From: Terfezia claveryi
Lineage: Eukaryota; Ascomycota; Pezizomycetes; Pezizales; Pezizaceae
Assembly: GCA_015179025.1 (NCBI GenBank)
Contig: WHUX01000001.1
Coordinates: 868,001 to 932,000 of the forward strand
Direction of reading: 5' to 3'
Length of the DNA: 64,000 bases
Positions 31,755 through 44,006 of this stretch are shown here, one piece after another. Made by a program: the position numbers and the translations under genes. The notes beneath the pieces were generated by a model, which worked only from the letters and a program-made list of their open reading frames with translations, was not told the origin of the DNA and ran no database searches. How positions within the stretch are numbered: position 1 is the stretch's first letter; each line of letters opens with the position of its first letter.

Positions 31755-34700
31755 CTACAGCCTGCTGTTGATTGGAGCGATTGATGGCAGTGTATCATGG
31801 GCCGCAACACTACTCCAATCGGGCCAAACTACCTTGAGGACATCCCAAATATGTCTTCAAATATCACCCAGGCCTGTTAGCCACTACAATAATGTATGGG
31901 TATGGGGTAGCATGGGAAAGAAGTGGAGGACTTACTGAGCGCACACTATATCCAAACTTCGCTTCACTTCATCCGGGAGTTCCTGCACATTGTAATGGTT
32001 TGGAGCCGGTACAATCACGGTTTTGACACCTGCACTTAGGGCACCGATGAGCTTCTCCTTGATTGCGCCTATAATGGACATGGAAGTCACAGTCAGAGCA
32101 AGGTATTAACTATGGTAACTTTGGGGCTCGCGGTTCTAAAAAGTGGGGCAGGGAGAGATCATTACCGACTGCAGTGACGCGACCGCGTAGAGAAACCTCA
32201 CCAGTCATGGCAAGGGTCGCGGGAACAGGTCGATCTGAGAAAAGCGATACTAAGGCGACGATAAAAGCCACTCCAGCGCTTGGGCCATCCTTTATATCAG
32301 GGGTTGATCATTTATCAGCTGACACTTAATCTTCTTTTTTTTTTTTTTTAACTCGCACAGGAAATCATTGCGCTTGGGCTTGGGACTTGCGGAGGAGGGG
32401 GTTTAATTACCTTCGGATCACTTCCTGCAGGGCAATGCACGTGGATGGACTTATTTTTCGTAAGATCATCGTCCCGGCTATTGGTGAGCCCCAAGTCGTA
32501 GGCGTGGGCCTTTACCCATGTTAACGCAACTTCCGCAGACTCTGGAAGCGTTGCTAGTCAGCAAGCCGGAAAAACCAAAGATCACCTTACGGCTATCGAA
32601 CACCTGCGATCTCCCCGGGGGGGATCAATGAAGTACCAGGCATGAAGAGAATAGGCAACAAGTAACGCAGCTGATTTAGATGGAACATTACCTTTAATAA
32701 CATTGCCCAGGTTTCCCGTCAACGTCAAATTGCCCTGGCCAGGCATTGCGGCAGCCTCAATGAATATGATTGCGCCGCTACCACTCATTACTCCATGGCC
32801 ACTGGAGAAGGCGACCAGGCCATTAACAATCCCTGGCCGGTTCCCACGCTCAGTCAAGTCCGGGCGGTATCGCTGCATCCCCAGGATTGTCTCAAGCTCC
32901 TCCAGGCCCACTTGCGGCTTGTAATGCCCAAGGTTTGAGGAATCCTTAGCATCAATATACTGCACTGCCTTGGCTCGCACGACGCTGCCTATCTCACGCT
33001 CCAGGTTGCGCACTCCCGGCTCGCGCGTGTAGAAGTTGATAAGTGTTTGGATTACCTGCTCCGGCAGCTGCACCTGGTCCGTTTTCAGCCCATTAAGCGC
33101 GACCTGTTTCGGAATCAGGAAGCGCGATGCGATGTGGAATTTCTCGAGGTTGGTGTACGCATGTAGATGGATGGTCTCCATACGGTCCAGAAGGGCCGGT
33201 GGGATCTCGCGCTTGTCGTTGGCTGTTGCGATGAAGATGACCTTTGAAAGATCCACAGGGATATTGACATAGTGATCCGAAAAGCTCCAGTTTTGCTCTG
33301 GATCTAGGACCTCGAGGAGAGCAGCGCTGGGGTCGCCATTATGTGAGCGGCCTCCGATTTTGTCGATTTCATCTATACCGAGGATAATATAGTTAGCGAA
33401 CTTCGAATTTAATAATTCCTGTCGAATTTCATTCATTTATGAGATGCAAGCTGGATATCAAGATCTCCATGTGTGGGGTAGACGGACACATTCTATCTGG
33501 CCAAACGATCACTGATGTTGGAGAATATACTGCCGAACAACCAGGAACCCGACCCATTAAGTATACCGCCGTACCGATATTGGTTCTTTCTCGATCGGAT
33601 TGCGCAATGCAATGAAAGGTAAAGTAAGACTTGAAAACACACACCTAACAGTAATACCGGATTCGCTACACCTACCCTCCTGAGTCCATTGACCACTACT
33701 CCCGGCATAGCGGCGATATACGTCCTCCTATGTCCTCGGATCTCTGCTTCGGTGTGGATGCCTCCGAGAGATATCCGGTGGAACTTCCGACCGAGTGCCG
33801 TGGCAATTGATTTGGCGAGGGAGGTCTTCCCCGTGCCAGGCGGGCCGACAAGGAGAAGGATTGGTGCGCGCGTGATTGTCGCCTTTGACTGCGTGGGTAG
33901 CTGCTGTAGCTCTGGTGCTGTTGTGGGCCTGGGCGAGGGGATTGGATTGACAATACTAACGGTTGGATCAGTTGGATCTATGACAGTAACTGGATCATTT
34001 GACGGCGCCTCTTTTGCCACCTCCGCCTTATCCTCAACCGCCGCCGCCGCCTGTTCCTGCGCCAACACAACTTTCAGCCTCAACACCGCCAAATACTCTA
34101 GAACCCTCCTCTTCACCTTCTCTAGCCCAAAATGATCTCTATCCAACACCTCCCTCGCTCTCTTCATCGCTTCCACATCAAGCCTATCCTCTGTCTCAAC
34201 GACCCACGGAATCTCCACTAGCGTCTCTAGATATGTTCGTTGAATACTATATTCTGGCTGTGCACTCTGCATGCGCTTCAACCTGCTCAACTCCCTTTCC
34301 ACTGTCTGCTGCGCATTCGGGGGGATTCGTGCCTCCTTTAACTTTTTCTCTAAAACAGCAATTTCCGCATATTGTTCCTCATCTCCCCCGTACCCTCCCA
34401 TTCCACCTCTTGCAGGAGGTAACTTCCGTCGAATAACAATATCTGTCGGAGGAGGTGGTGGTTGATGTGCTGCATTCCTTACCATCATCCGGCCGCCGAG
34501 AACGCTTTTTAGCTCGTCAACTCGCTTTTCAAGGATGCCGATTGCCCGGCGTAAACGAGCTTTGATATCGAGATCCTGCAGCAGGAGGAGACGATCTTGG
34601 AGTGGGGGTTCGATCGCGGCGATGAGGAAATCGGCGAGACGCCCGGAAAGGCGAGCAGGGGAGGAAGCGATGAAGCCCTGCAGACGACGGGCGAGGGGGG

Positions 34701-35552
34701 CGGGAAGGTGTGTGGGGGCATCGGAGTCTCGGGGGGTGATAGGGAGAGGGATGCGGAGGAGGTGCAGGAGGGTGGTGGCTAGTTGTTGGAGGTTGGAGTG
34801 CAGAGAGGAGAGCTCGACGTCATTGGGGTCGGAAACTGTGAGGGGACGCGGGGGGGGGGAGGTTCACATTAGCACATACATAACTTCTCGTCAATGGTAG
34901 AATAGGATTAGTAGAAATGAGTGTGCTGGTTTTCAGCGCGTTAGAATCCGCTTAGGAAATACTTGCCATGGTCTATTAAAACCTCCACCTCCCCCTCCAC
35001 AAACGGCGTTTTTTGCAAAATATTCCTAATACGAAACCTCTCCTTCCCCTCTACCAATATCGCCGCACCAGATGCATCCGCATCCCCATCTCCGAGCTTA
35101 GGATGCTCGAACCCAATGACACGGCCGATCGTCCCGATGGTCGATAAATCGTCGAGACTCGCGCTCGCGGGATCAAGGGGTCTGTAAGACAAGCTACTTG
35201 TATTCTCTGGAGATGTGGATTTTGCTGAGGGGCAGTTGTAGGGATCGAGCGGGAGGAAGCCAATGGTGAAGTTGGAGTCCTTTGGGATGGTAGAGATGTC
35301 GACCGTGTCGATTGGTGGGGTGGAGGGGTTGGCGAAGGGATGGGTGGGTTGGGAGTCGGATTGGGAGTTGGGGGTGGATGACGACTCGGAGGAGAGGGCG
35401 TCATAGGCGAGTTTGGCGAGGAGGGATTGGATGTCTCTGCGGGAGGAGATGGGGACGCGGAGGATGGCGCTGGGGAGAAGCAGGAGGGGGTGAGGGAGGG
35501 GGAGGAGGGGGAGTGTGTGGAGAATGGAGGTTGAGGATGGGGGATCGGACAT
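31755..35552 (-). CDS. Peroxisomal Lon protease (PTS1 -SRL)
   Basis: ATP-dependent AAA+ serine protease for quality control in the peroxisome matrix. Seven exons fit: 35552-34967, 34835-33645, 33372-32692, 32541-32411, 32289-32166, 32068-31936, 31854-31755, giving 981 aa. The N-terminal LON substrate-binding domain starts [20 protein letters not shown] and includes [11 protein letters not shown]. Walker [10 protein letters not shown] lies near residue 525 and [20 protein letters not shown] is rebuilt across intron 2. The protease domain has [10 protein letters not shown] (catalytic Ser near 867) and [14 protein letters not shown] (catalytic Lys). The last exon restores [13 protein letters not shown] and ends in the tripeptide SRL, a peroxisomal targeting signal, which separates it from the mitochondrial Lon. 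Without splicing of the last intron the frame stops at CAQ. Intron 1 uses a GC donor (G/GCAAGT). Confidence 0.93.
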
Positions 35553-36480
35553 TGTCTTGTGATGTGGATTGGAGAGGGAGATGTTGTTGTGAGGGAAGGG
35601 GGGGGGGGGTTTGTGTGTTTGTTTTGTTTGATTTGGTTTGTGATAATCGAGCTCTGATAGGTTAAGTTAGACAGTGTCAGTTATATGCACCTGAGCTGAG
35701 CAGAGTAGAGCTGAGCTGATAATTGATGATATTGATGGCGATGAATGATTTTCGGCTGCGTGTTTGGGAATATTTGTTTATTCGTTTGTTGTAGAGAAGA
35801 GGAAAGAACACATCAAGGCGATTGGGTGAAGGGGGTTAGGTAAGCACATAGGCATTCCCTTGTGTGGCGTGTGGTGCTGCCAAGTAGTATGTAAGTAGGC
35901 CGCCACTTTGGAATATAACGTAACTCTGCATACCGAAAACACTTGGGGGGGGTGGAACAAAAGCGCCGCGATTTATCTACGCGTTCTAAAAGCTATGTGG
36001 CTAGGCTGAGGCAGGTTGGATTCTCAAGGCTCGTTATGGTGGTTGGTTCGGAATTCGTCATGTTGGAGAGAACTCATGGGTTGGATGGAGTTCAGGCATC
36101 GACATGTGTGTGTGTGGGTTACCCTGAGGCTGCAACTGGCCCATCTTGGATTGTGATACTCCACAGAGTGACAGTGGTATCAAGTTATCTAGAACTCTTG
36201 ATGGCAGGCACTGCGAGTCGTCGCGGCGGGAATTGGCCTGCATCACAGCGCTGGAACGACTTAGAAGGGGCTGGTCCTTTCTGCGGTTGGGCCAGATATC
36301 GTTTTTGTCTATGCCATACAAAAGGAAATCATTTACGGGAGAAATAATATACATAACCGGTGGGGTATCCACTTCTGCACACGCAGAGTGCCAACGTATC
36401 GGAGTATCTGAGCAAGTCCATCCGCCTACCCACACCCACCCACAGATACTCGCTCTTCCTTGCCCTGCCATCTCCCCCAA
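35553..36480. other. LON promoter side and MRP20 3' flank
   Basis: About 930 bp between the LON start codon and the MRP20 stop codon, both on the minus strand. It holds the LON promoter/leader and the MRP20 3' UTR. A G10 run at 35600-35609 and repeated GAGCTGAGC-type words at 35690-35715 are visible. No credible ORF. Confidence 0.5.
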
Positions 36481-37148
36481 TTACGACTTGCTCACCCTCT
36501 CCCCCTTATCAACTTCTACCTCCTCCATCTCCTCATCCTCAGGCAGCCCCAGCGCCTCCCGTGCCACTTCAAATATGTGTTTCCTCTGGCGGGTATTCGG
36601 TTTCCTCAGGCCCATAAGGCCCTGATTACTCTGCTGTTTCTTCTGTGCCTCCCTTGCCGATTTCCATATCAGATTATCCCATCTGTAAAAGTAAACCACA
36701 CATTAGCCCCCACACACTACACGCACATATTTTAAACAACAAAAATAAATCGGTAAGTATACGTACGGCGACAGATCCGTCGGTTCAGCCGGATACAAAA
36801 ACGGCCTCTCTAGCTCAATCGTCATCTTCTTAATTGCCCTAGGGCGGTACAATTCCCTCCGCGGCTCCTCGAGGTTCTTTATTCTCTTGACTTTCTGCTG
36901 AACTACGTACGAGCGCACGCTGAGGACTTTAACGCCATAGGCGTGGAAAAGGTAGTCTTTAAGATCGAGCTTGGTGAAGTTGAGAGGGACGATGAATTGT
37001 GCGAAGTTGGGGGGGAGATGGGACGCGCGGAGGAGGCCGATTCGGAAATTGGGACTATGAATTGTGGCGTTGGAGATTGGTTAGCTGGGATTGGTGGGGC
37101 GGGTGCGGTGGTTTCTTACAGGAATACTTGTTTCTTTCCGAAGGGCAT
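36481..37148 (-). CDS. MRP20: Mitochondrial large-subunit ribosomal protein uL23m (MRP20)
   Basis: Component of the mitochondrial ribosome's peptide exit region. Three exons fit: 37148-37120, 37054-36767, 36682-36481, giving 172 aa. Exon 1 encodes just MPFGKKQVFL; the join gives LPNFRIGLLRASHLPPNFAQ followed by FIVPLNFTKLDLKDYLFHAY, the core uL23m signature, then RPRAIKKMTIELERPFLYP, and after intron 2 WDNLIWKSAREAQKKQ. The C-terminus is acidic and variable. The promoter (256 bp) is shared divergently with the OCA6-type phosphatase gene. Confidence 0.9.
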
Positions 37149-37404
37149 GGCGGACGAAGAGGTAAGACGAGATGGAGATGGGAGCCGTTTAGGTGGGGTA
37201 AGGGAGCTCGATCAATGCTCTGGAGGTGTACGCGCATGGAGATCTGGACTCTGATTCGGCGCCGGGGGAAATTTCGGCAGTGCCACAAGCCACAGGATGA
37301 GGCTCATTTCACTAGGATATACCGGTAGGAGTGCTTATCGATACGAACCCCACGTCTCGTCCCTGCACAGGATCGGAATTCTTGGATCCTTTGTCTCAGC
37401 CAAA

Positions 37405-38182
37405 ATGCCTGCCGGCTTCGACAAGCTCATTCCACCCATAAACTTCGCCCCGGTAGAAAACGGTGTCTACCGCTCCGGCCAGCCGTCCGCCATCAACCTG
37501 GCTTTTCTACGGGAGCTGAAACTCAACACCATCGTCTGGCTTGGTAAAATCTCACTCTTTCTGAGTTTCCATCTTCAAACTGAAAGCTGATGTTGTTGGG
37601 GAAATTACACAGCGGTTGAGGAGCCAAGTGAGAGTTTACTTACTTTTGCGGACGATAATGACTTGACGATACATCATCTGGGGTTACAAGAGGGGAATAA
37701 TCCATGGGATCCGTTGACGGTGGATTGTGTTATGGATGCGGTGCAGGTGTGTTGTACTTGGGGAACGAGGTGGAAATAAAGAGGGAAGAGGCTGACTTTT
37801 TGTGGGCCACAGCAACTTATCGATGTGAAGAATTTCCCGATATTGGTGAGCTGTTCGATGGGAAGGCATAGGACTGGGACGGTAATTGGGTGTTTGAGGC
37901 GGCTTCAAGGGTACGTAGCTCCATTTTTCTGTATTTATGACGGGATTAAGGCTAACGTGGGGTTTTGTCTTTTAGATGGAATCTTACATCGTAAGTTCCT
38001 CGACGTCTTGCCCGAGAGAATGTCGGCAACTGACGAGGGGCAATAGGACACTGGAGGAGTATCGACGCTTTACAGGATCACGGCGAAACAGGGCAGTGAA
38101 TGAGCTGATGATTGAGGCATTTGATAGAAATGCTATCAAAATCCCAGAGCATAAGCCGGACTGGTTGTGGTTGCATAAGTAG
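37405..38182 (+). CDS. OCA6: OCA6-type putative tyrosine phosphatase (PFA-DSP/Siw14 family)
   Basis: Atypical dual-specificity phosphatase fold; Siw14-type relatives hydrolyse inositol pyrophosphates, while the substrate of the OCA6 branch is not settled. Five exons fit: 37405-37543, 37613-37746, 37813-37910, 37976-37990, 38047-38182, giving 173 aa. Exon 4 is only 15 nt and encodes most of WNLTS. Visible: the N-terminal [20 protein letters not shown] motif, LNTIVWLAVEEPSE, the P-loop [20 protein letters not shown] (CX5R intact: Cys plus Arg), and [20 protein letters not shown]. The combination of CxxGRHRTGT and LRRLQGWNL matches OCA6 better than OCA1/SIW14 (which have HCNKGKHRTG). No signal or membrane segment. 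Confidence 0.85.
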
Positions 38183-39313
38183 CACGTAGCACTTGGGTGG
38201 GAAGTAAGGACATTTTCGCATCCAATGTGTGCTTCTCCTCTTTTTGATATATATTGCATCCCTCTTTTTGTTTTTATTTGGGAATTAGCTACGGGTATGG
38301 ACATGGTGTTCGGAGGTTTAGCTATCTTGGGTGTCATCAGGCGTATACATTGTTTGAACGCTGTGTGCAGGTGAAACATGGCGATTCTGATGACTTCGTG
38401 GACTTGAGACATTGGAGTGGCTCGTGGGTCTCGATATACTACGCGATGGTTACTTAGTATCTGGCCTGGCATAAATAAACAAAAGCCCCTCTCACGACCT
38501 CAGTATTCTTTGGAGGAGCTACTACTATTGATATATACCCTCGTGAAGCCACTAGCCAGCCTCCGAGAAAACGGCGAGTGCAAAGTATTGGAGAATGCCC
38601 GAATTCCAGAAACAAGGCCTTACGAAGAAACGATAAAATCTTGCTTTTAATGTTTACCATTTCTCGTCCGGAATTGCGGAGCTATTAGTGGCAGGAAGGG
38701 AATGAGGTGACTACCTAAAATACTTTCTATAGTCGTACGGGTATAATCCTATTGTAATCTCGGAGGAGGATGTGAAGGTGTCTATGCGGAACAGTATTTA
38801 CAACCCTGGAGGCATGAGGTGTGGCTTTGAACTCTATGGGACGTTTTGAAGCCGATGTGGAGTATGAATCAAAAGTGTAAGAGTAAGATTCTGGTGATGG
38901 CGTTGTTTGGAGAGTTCAGTTTTTGTAAGGGTTTATTGTAACGAGATGTTTGGAGGAGGTTTATGGTGGGCCGGTGGAGGTTAGGTGGGGATGGTTAAGA
39001 GTTCTGCACTTTGCTGGGGTTTGGATTCTTATCTGACAGGACTACGGAGGAGCTTCAAAGGGGTTTGGGTTGGCTACCTGCCATTGCCTCTGTTGGAGGA
39101 ACCGCAGTTTTTATCCGGTGTTGGGTTTATTATATGGGCACGGTATTACTGAGGGTAATACAACTTAAGCCTGGGTGGGAAAAGGGGGGGTTCAAGTAAG
39201 TCTGATATCGTTAAACAAGCAAATATAATTTTACAATGCACGCACAACGCTCCTGTTAGATGGAATATGAAATGCATGTGATAAGCTTCGCTTCCCCCCA
39301 AGTCACTGTGGCG
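38183..39313. other. Spacer between convergent OCA6-like and VMA8 genes
   Basis: About 1.1 kb with the 3' UTRs of two convergent genes. The open frames here (up to about 78 codons) lack family features. No repeat or RNA gene recognised. Confidence 0.5.
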
Positions 39314-40399
39314 TTAGAAAATGATGTCTTCGTCATCCTTGTCACCTAATATGTCCTCCGGTTCAGGTAAAGGTATCTCTTCTGGCTTCTTGCCCGCGCT
39401 GGTGTTCTCTTTGTCTTGGTTATCATAAGCAGCTTCCATGATGGCCTTCCGGTCAGCTTCGGAAGCTTCATTCTCGCGTTGCTTCTTGCCTTGAACTTTC
39501 TTTAACCTATAGCGATAGGGTTAGCTACCTCACAAGAACTAGGGGTCCATATGGGGTCTTCGTACCGATAGAACTCCTCCCTATCCAGCTCATCCAACTC
39601 ACTCATGATATACTTGATGGTATTCTCCGTCCTCGGAATAATCACATGCTCAATCGCATTAACCCTCCTATTCACGACCTTGATCACATCATCCAGAATT
39701 ACAAACGCAGTCTGCAAGCTCGCAAGATCTACAAGCGTCTCCACTGCCCTCCTATAGACCTCTCGGGACTTTTGGACTTGTTGACCACCGCGGCCGAGAC
39801 CCGTGAGCTGAAACTCGCTGCCGCCCTCGGTGGCGTAGGCTTCGAATTGGGGGAGGAGGACACCGGATACGTTTTCTTGCTTGGTGCGGACGCGGAAGGT
39901 GGCGGATTTGACGGATTCTTGAACTTGGTAGGAGATGGAGGTGCCAGTGGCGTAGGTGGCTTCGGCGAGGGAAAATGAGGCGATTGACATGACTCGGCCC
40001 ATTTTGAGTTTGGCGTCATTGATGCGGCGGGTGATTTCGCGGAAACGTCTGTAGGGGTATATGAGATTTGGTATACCTGGGGGAGTGAAGGGGAGGCAGG
40101 GGAGGTAGGGGATGAGGGGGGTTGTTTGTGGGGAAAGCGAACTTGGTGAGAGCTTCGGATTTCCGCTTGAGGAGGGAGTGGCCTGGAGGGGGTCCCATGA
40201 GCATATGGACATTGCAAATAGCAAATTAGGTCCCTAGGGAGGGAGGGCTATGTACCAATCTCAGCCCCCTTGAGCTTTGCTTTCATCAACGTCAGCGACT
40301 GACGAGTCGCAAAGACGGCTTCCCGGTTCTAAACGTCGAGAAAGTGTTAGTCTGTGAGCGTTAGAATGAGATGGACGTATCCTCACACTGCTAGCCATC
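39314..40399 (-). CDS. VMA8: V-type proton ATPase subunit D (VMA8)
   Basis: Subunit D forms, with F, the central rotor stalk of the V1 sector of the vacuolar ATPase. Five exons fit: 40399-40388, 40328-40256, 40182-40143, 40048-39566, 39506-39314, giving 266 aa (yeast 256). Exon 1 encodes just MASS. Conserved blocks: [55 protein letters not shown], then [20 protein letters not shown] and [13 protein letters not shown] and [17 protein letters not shown]. The two long antiparallel helices typical of the family cover most of the protein, and the C-terminus is acidic (DDEDIIF). It is divergent from SYF1 over an 809-bp shared upstream region. Confidence 0.95.
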
Positions 40400-41208
40400 A
40401 CGATTGAAGCACGTCAACGTAGATTCCGTTTCCCCGTGAAGAAGCCTCTTCTGCTTCGTCTTCGTCTGTAAACGTACTCGTCTAGATGCCGAATGACGCT
40501 GGCGGTGGAGGTGATATGACTGGGGGGATCAGGGGTGCTCAGAAGTGCGGCTGTGCTAGCGTAGTCCTGGGAACGCACTTGGCAACACACGGCAGTGGCG
40601 GACGTTTCGCGCTTTCGTTTCTTCCAGATGGGCACATTAATTGGACTCCGACCTCTTGCGGCCAGAAGCTCCAACACTCTCGACCAACACCGGCAATTCG
40701 ATACGCACCAGCAGCGCGGCCAGCAGTGAGACAGTGGAGATTCATGCAGCATGACAGTTGCGGGTCGATAGGGTTATATTTATAAGTCTTGACGCCTCGG
40801 TACATACTGGGGAGACTCCGGAGCAGGAGGAAGGATTCAAGTGGGGCCATAATCGGCTACCCAGCAGCAGCAGGGCTCGAATTCAACTTTTCGACGTCGT
40901 TAACTTTCGCCTTGACTGAATTTTGTTTCATGTGCTGTCTCCGATAGCGAACTCTCATTTTCACTTCCTGGTTCGACTACCCGAATTATCTGATCTGATC
41001 TAGAGGAATAAGGTGGAGGAGGATCAGTTTACCAGTTAACCAGTTCACCAGTTTACCAGTTCACCAGTTTACCAGTACACCAGTTCACCAGTTTACCAGT
41101 TTACGGTAGCGGAACTAACTCCTACCAGTACGGTATCGAGCTACTGAGGTCGCAGCGTTGGGTGCCCAGGTTACAAAGATTGTGGACACTCTTACCCAGG
41201 AGGTGAAA
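40400..41208. promoter_or_regulatory. Divergent upstream region VMA8 / SYF1
   Basis: Contains both promoters by arrangement. Open frames exist on both strands but they mirror each other and have no family features. The SYF1-proximal end carries a tandem octamer array (separate entry). Confidence 0.5.
41025..41104. repeat. Tandem octamer array CAGTTYAC x10
   Basis: Ten head-to-tail 8-bp units, mostly CAGTTTAC or CAGTTCAC with one CAGTTAAC and one CAGTACAC, ending about 105 bp before the SYF1 start codon. The unit length is not a multiple of three and the array is outside the CDS. It may be a minisatellite or a cluster of regulator sites. Confidence 0.9.
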
Positions 41209-44006
41209 ATGCCGGGAGAGTTGCTTGTCAAGCCGACGTCGACGATGCAGATTGATCCGGCGACGGGGGGGAAGAATGATATAAATCTCTATCTCATTGT
41301 AGGAATTCATTCACTCTGGTCGTTTTTTGGTGGGGCTGGTGGTGGTGGGGTGTTGTGGTTGTGGTGATGAGGGTGCAATAGCTAATACATGGGCATGGGT
41401 TGTTGCAGAGTGAGGATGACGCGCAGTTTGAGCAAGATATTCTGAGGGATCCGTATGGTATGAGGCCGTGGTTGCAGTATATTGAGTTTAAAGTTAAGAA
41501 TGGGACTATTCAGGAGCAGGTTTTTGTGAGTAGTTGGACTTAACTTGCTGGACGCTTTTTTTTTTCTTTTTTTCTGTGTTTACCTTGCTTCTTTTGTATT
41601 TGTTTCCATACTGTCGCTAATTATTACATATTTAGGTCTATGAACGAGCGTGCAAAGAATTCCCCCGGTCATACAAACTCTGGAAAGCATATCTCGATCT
41701 CCGAAGAAAACATGTAACCGGTCTCAACCCCGCGAGGTACGAACGAGAATACGACAAAGTTAACGACTGCTTTGAACGGGCGCTGGTGCTACTAAACAAA
41801 ATGCCGCGGATATGGACAGATTATCTTGAGTTCCTAATGAGGCAATGCAGGGTAACCAAAACCCGGCGGACGTTCGATAGAGCCCTACGCGCGCTGCCAA
41901 TTACTCAGCATAACAGGATCTGGGCGCTATATATCCCTTTTGCAAATACTGCCTCTGGAGAGACTGCGGTTCGGATATGGAGGAGGTATATGCAAGTTCA
42001 CCCAGAGGATGCGGAGGAGTTTATTGAACTGCTGCTGAATTTGGGTCATTACAACGAAGCGGCAAGGAAGTATATTGAGATCCTCGATAATCCTCGGTTC
42101 AAGAGTAAAGCTCTCAAAAGCCACTTTCAGCTATGGAGTGAATTGTGTGATCTACTCGTCAACCACGCCAAGGAGGTCAAGGGGATACCTGTTGAGAGGA
42201 TTATTAGGAGTGGGATCATCAAGTTCTCTGATCAGAAGGGAAAGTTGTGGACGAGTTTGGCGACGTATTGGATTACAACGGGTGATTTTGAACGGGCGAG
42301 AGATGCGTTTGAGGAGGGGGTTACTTCGGTCATGACTGTGCGGGATTTTACGCAAATTTTTGACTCGTATGTGGAGTTTGAGGAGTCGGTTATTGGTACT
42401 TTGATGGAGGCAGCGGCGGAGAGGACGGCGGAGGGAGTGGTTGATGAGGATGCGGATGATGATTTGGACATTAGGATGATGCGAATCGAACAGTTGATGG
42501 ATAGGAGGCCGTTCTTACTGAATGATGTCCTGCTGAGACAGAATCCGAATAATGTCACCGAGTGGGAGAAGAGGGTGGCGCTATGGGGAGCCAACAAGCA
42601 GGAAGTGGTCAATACTTATACTAACGCGATAGCTGCGGTTAATCCAAAGAAGGCTGTAGGGGAATTCTATCAGCTGTGGGCAAATTACGCCAAGTTTTAT
42701 GAGAAGGGAGGGGATCTACGGAATGCTAGGATCATTATGGAGAAGGCGGTCAAGGCCCCCTTTAAAACTGTGCAAGAGCTCGCCGAGATGTGGATTAACT
42801 GGGCGGATCTTGAACTACGAAATGAGAACTTTGACAGGGCAATAGAAATCATGGCTAAGGCTACACAGGCGCCGAAAAAGAGCACGGTGGATTTCTTCGA
42901 CGAGAAGATACCTCCGCAGCAGAGAGTACATAAGAGCTGGAAGATGTGGAGTTACTATGTGGATATGGTAGAGAGCGTGGGTACATTGGACGATACTCGG
43001 AAAGTCTACGAGAGGATCTTTGAGCTCCGGATTGCGACGCCACAGACGGTCGTCAATTACGCTAATTTTCTGGAGGAGAATAAGTACTTTGAGGATAGCT
43101 TCAAGGTCTACGAGCGGGGCTTGGATCTCTTCAGTTACCCTGTCGCATTCGAGTTGTGGAATTTATACCTGACGAAAGCGGTAAATCGACGAATGGATAT
43201 AGAGCGTCTCCGGGATCTTTTCGAACAAGCCATCGACGGCGTGCCTCCGAAATTCGCAAAACCCCTTTACTTAATGTACGGTAACCTTGAGGAAGAACGG
43301 GGTCTTGCCCGCCACGCAATGAGAATCTATGAGCGTGCTACCCGCGCAGTCTCGGATGAAAACCGCTTTGAGATGTTCAATTTCTATATCACAAAGTCCG
43401 CGAGTAACTTTGGGCTCACCTCCACGCGGCCGATTTATGAGCGTGCAATTGAGGCGCTGCCAGATAAGGAGGCGAAGGAAATGTGTCTCAAGTTTGCGGA
43501 GATGGAGAGGAGGTTAGGTGAGATTGATCGGGCGAGGGCGATTTATGGCCATGCCAGCCAGTTTTGCGATCCGAGAACGAATCCGGAGTTCTGGACAAAG
43601 TGGGAGAAGTTTGAGGTACAGCATGGGAATGAGGATACATTTAAAGAAATGTTGAGGGTGAAGAGGAGTGTGCAGGCGCAGTATAAGTATGTTTTCACTG
43701 GGCCCTTTTCCATTTATGCTCTCTTTTGGGAGTTTGGATTGGGTATGCTAATTGTGGCGGTGTAGTACCGATGTCAATTTCATTGCGTCTCAGGCCCTGG
43801 CGAGAGGTCAGGGGCAGAAGAAACCTGCTGAGCAGGAGGGCTCGGAGAAGATGGATTCGATGGAGGCGTTGGAGAGGGAGGCTAGGGCACCAGCAGGGTT
43901 TGTGGCGGCGAGTACAGGGCCACAGGCGGGGAGTGTGAAGAAGGTAGAGGAACCCCCGGCTGCAGCGAATCCGGATGCTATTGATTTGGATGCTATGGAG
44001 GAGTAG
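41209..44006 (+). CDS. SYF1: SYF1, pre-mRNA-splicing factor with HAT repeats (XAB2/CRNKL family)
   Basis: Core component of the NineTeen (Prp19) complex in the spliceosome. Four exons fit: 41209-41298, 41409-41525, 41636-43686, 43766-44006, giving 832 aa (family about 800-860). The N-terminus after intron 1 reads SEDDAQFEQDILRDPYGMRP, followed by a chain of half-a-TPR (HAT) repeats, e.g. VYERACKEFPRSYKLWKAYL, FDRALRALPITQHNRIWALY, IYERATRAVSDENRFEMFNF and ARAIYGHASQFCDPRTNPEF. The last join gives SVQAQYNTDVNFIASQAL, a hallmark of the Syf1 C-terminus, and the protein ends in an acidic DAIDLDAMEE tail. The start is the first ATG; a second Met lies 12 codons further in (MQIDPATGG). Confidence 0.95.

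Noticed and set aside
40486..40850. ORFs on both strands between VMA8 and SYF1
   Set aside because: They are antisense to one another in a promoter region and have no conserved motif.
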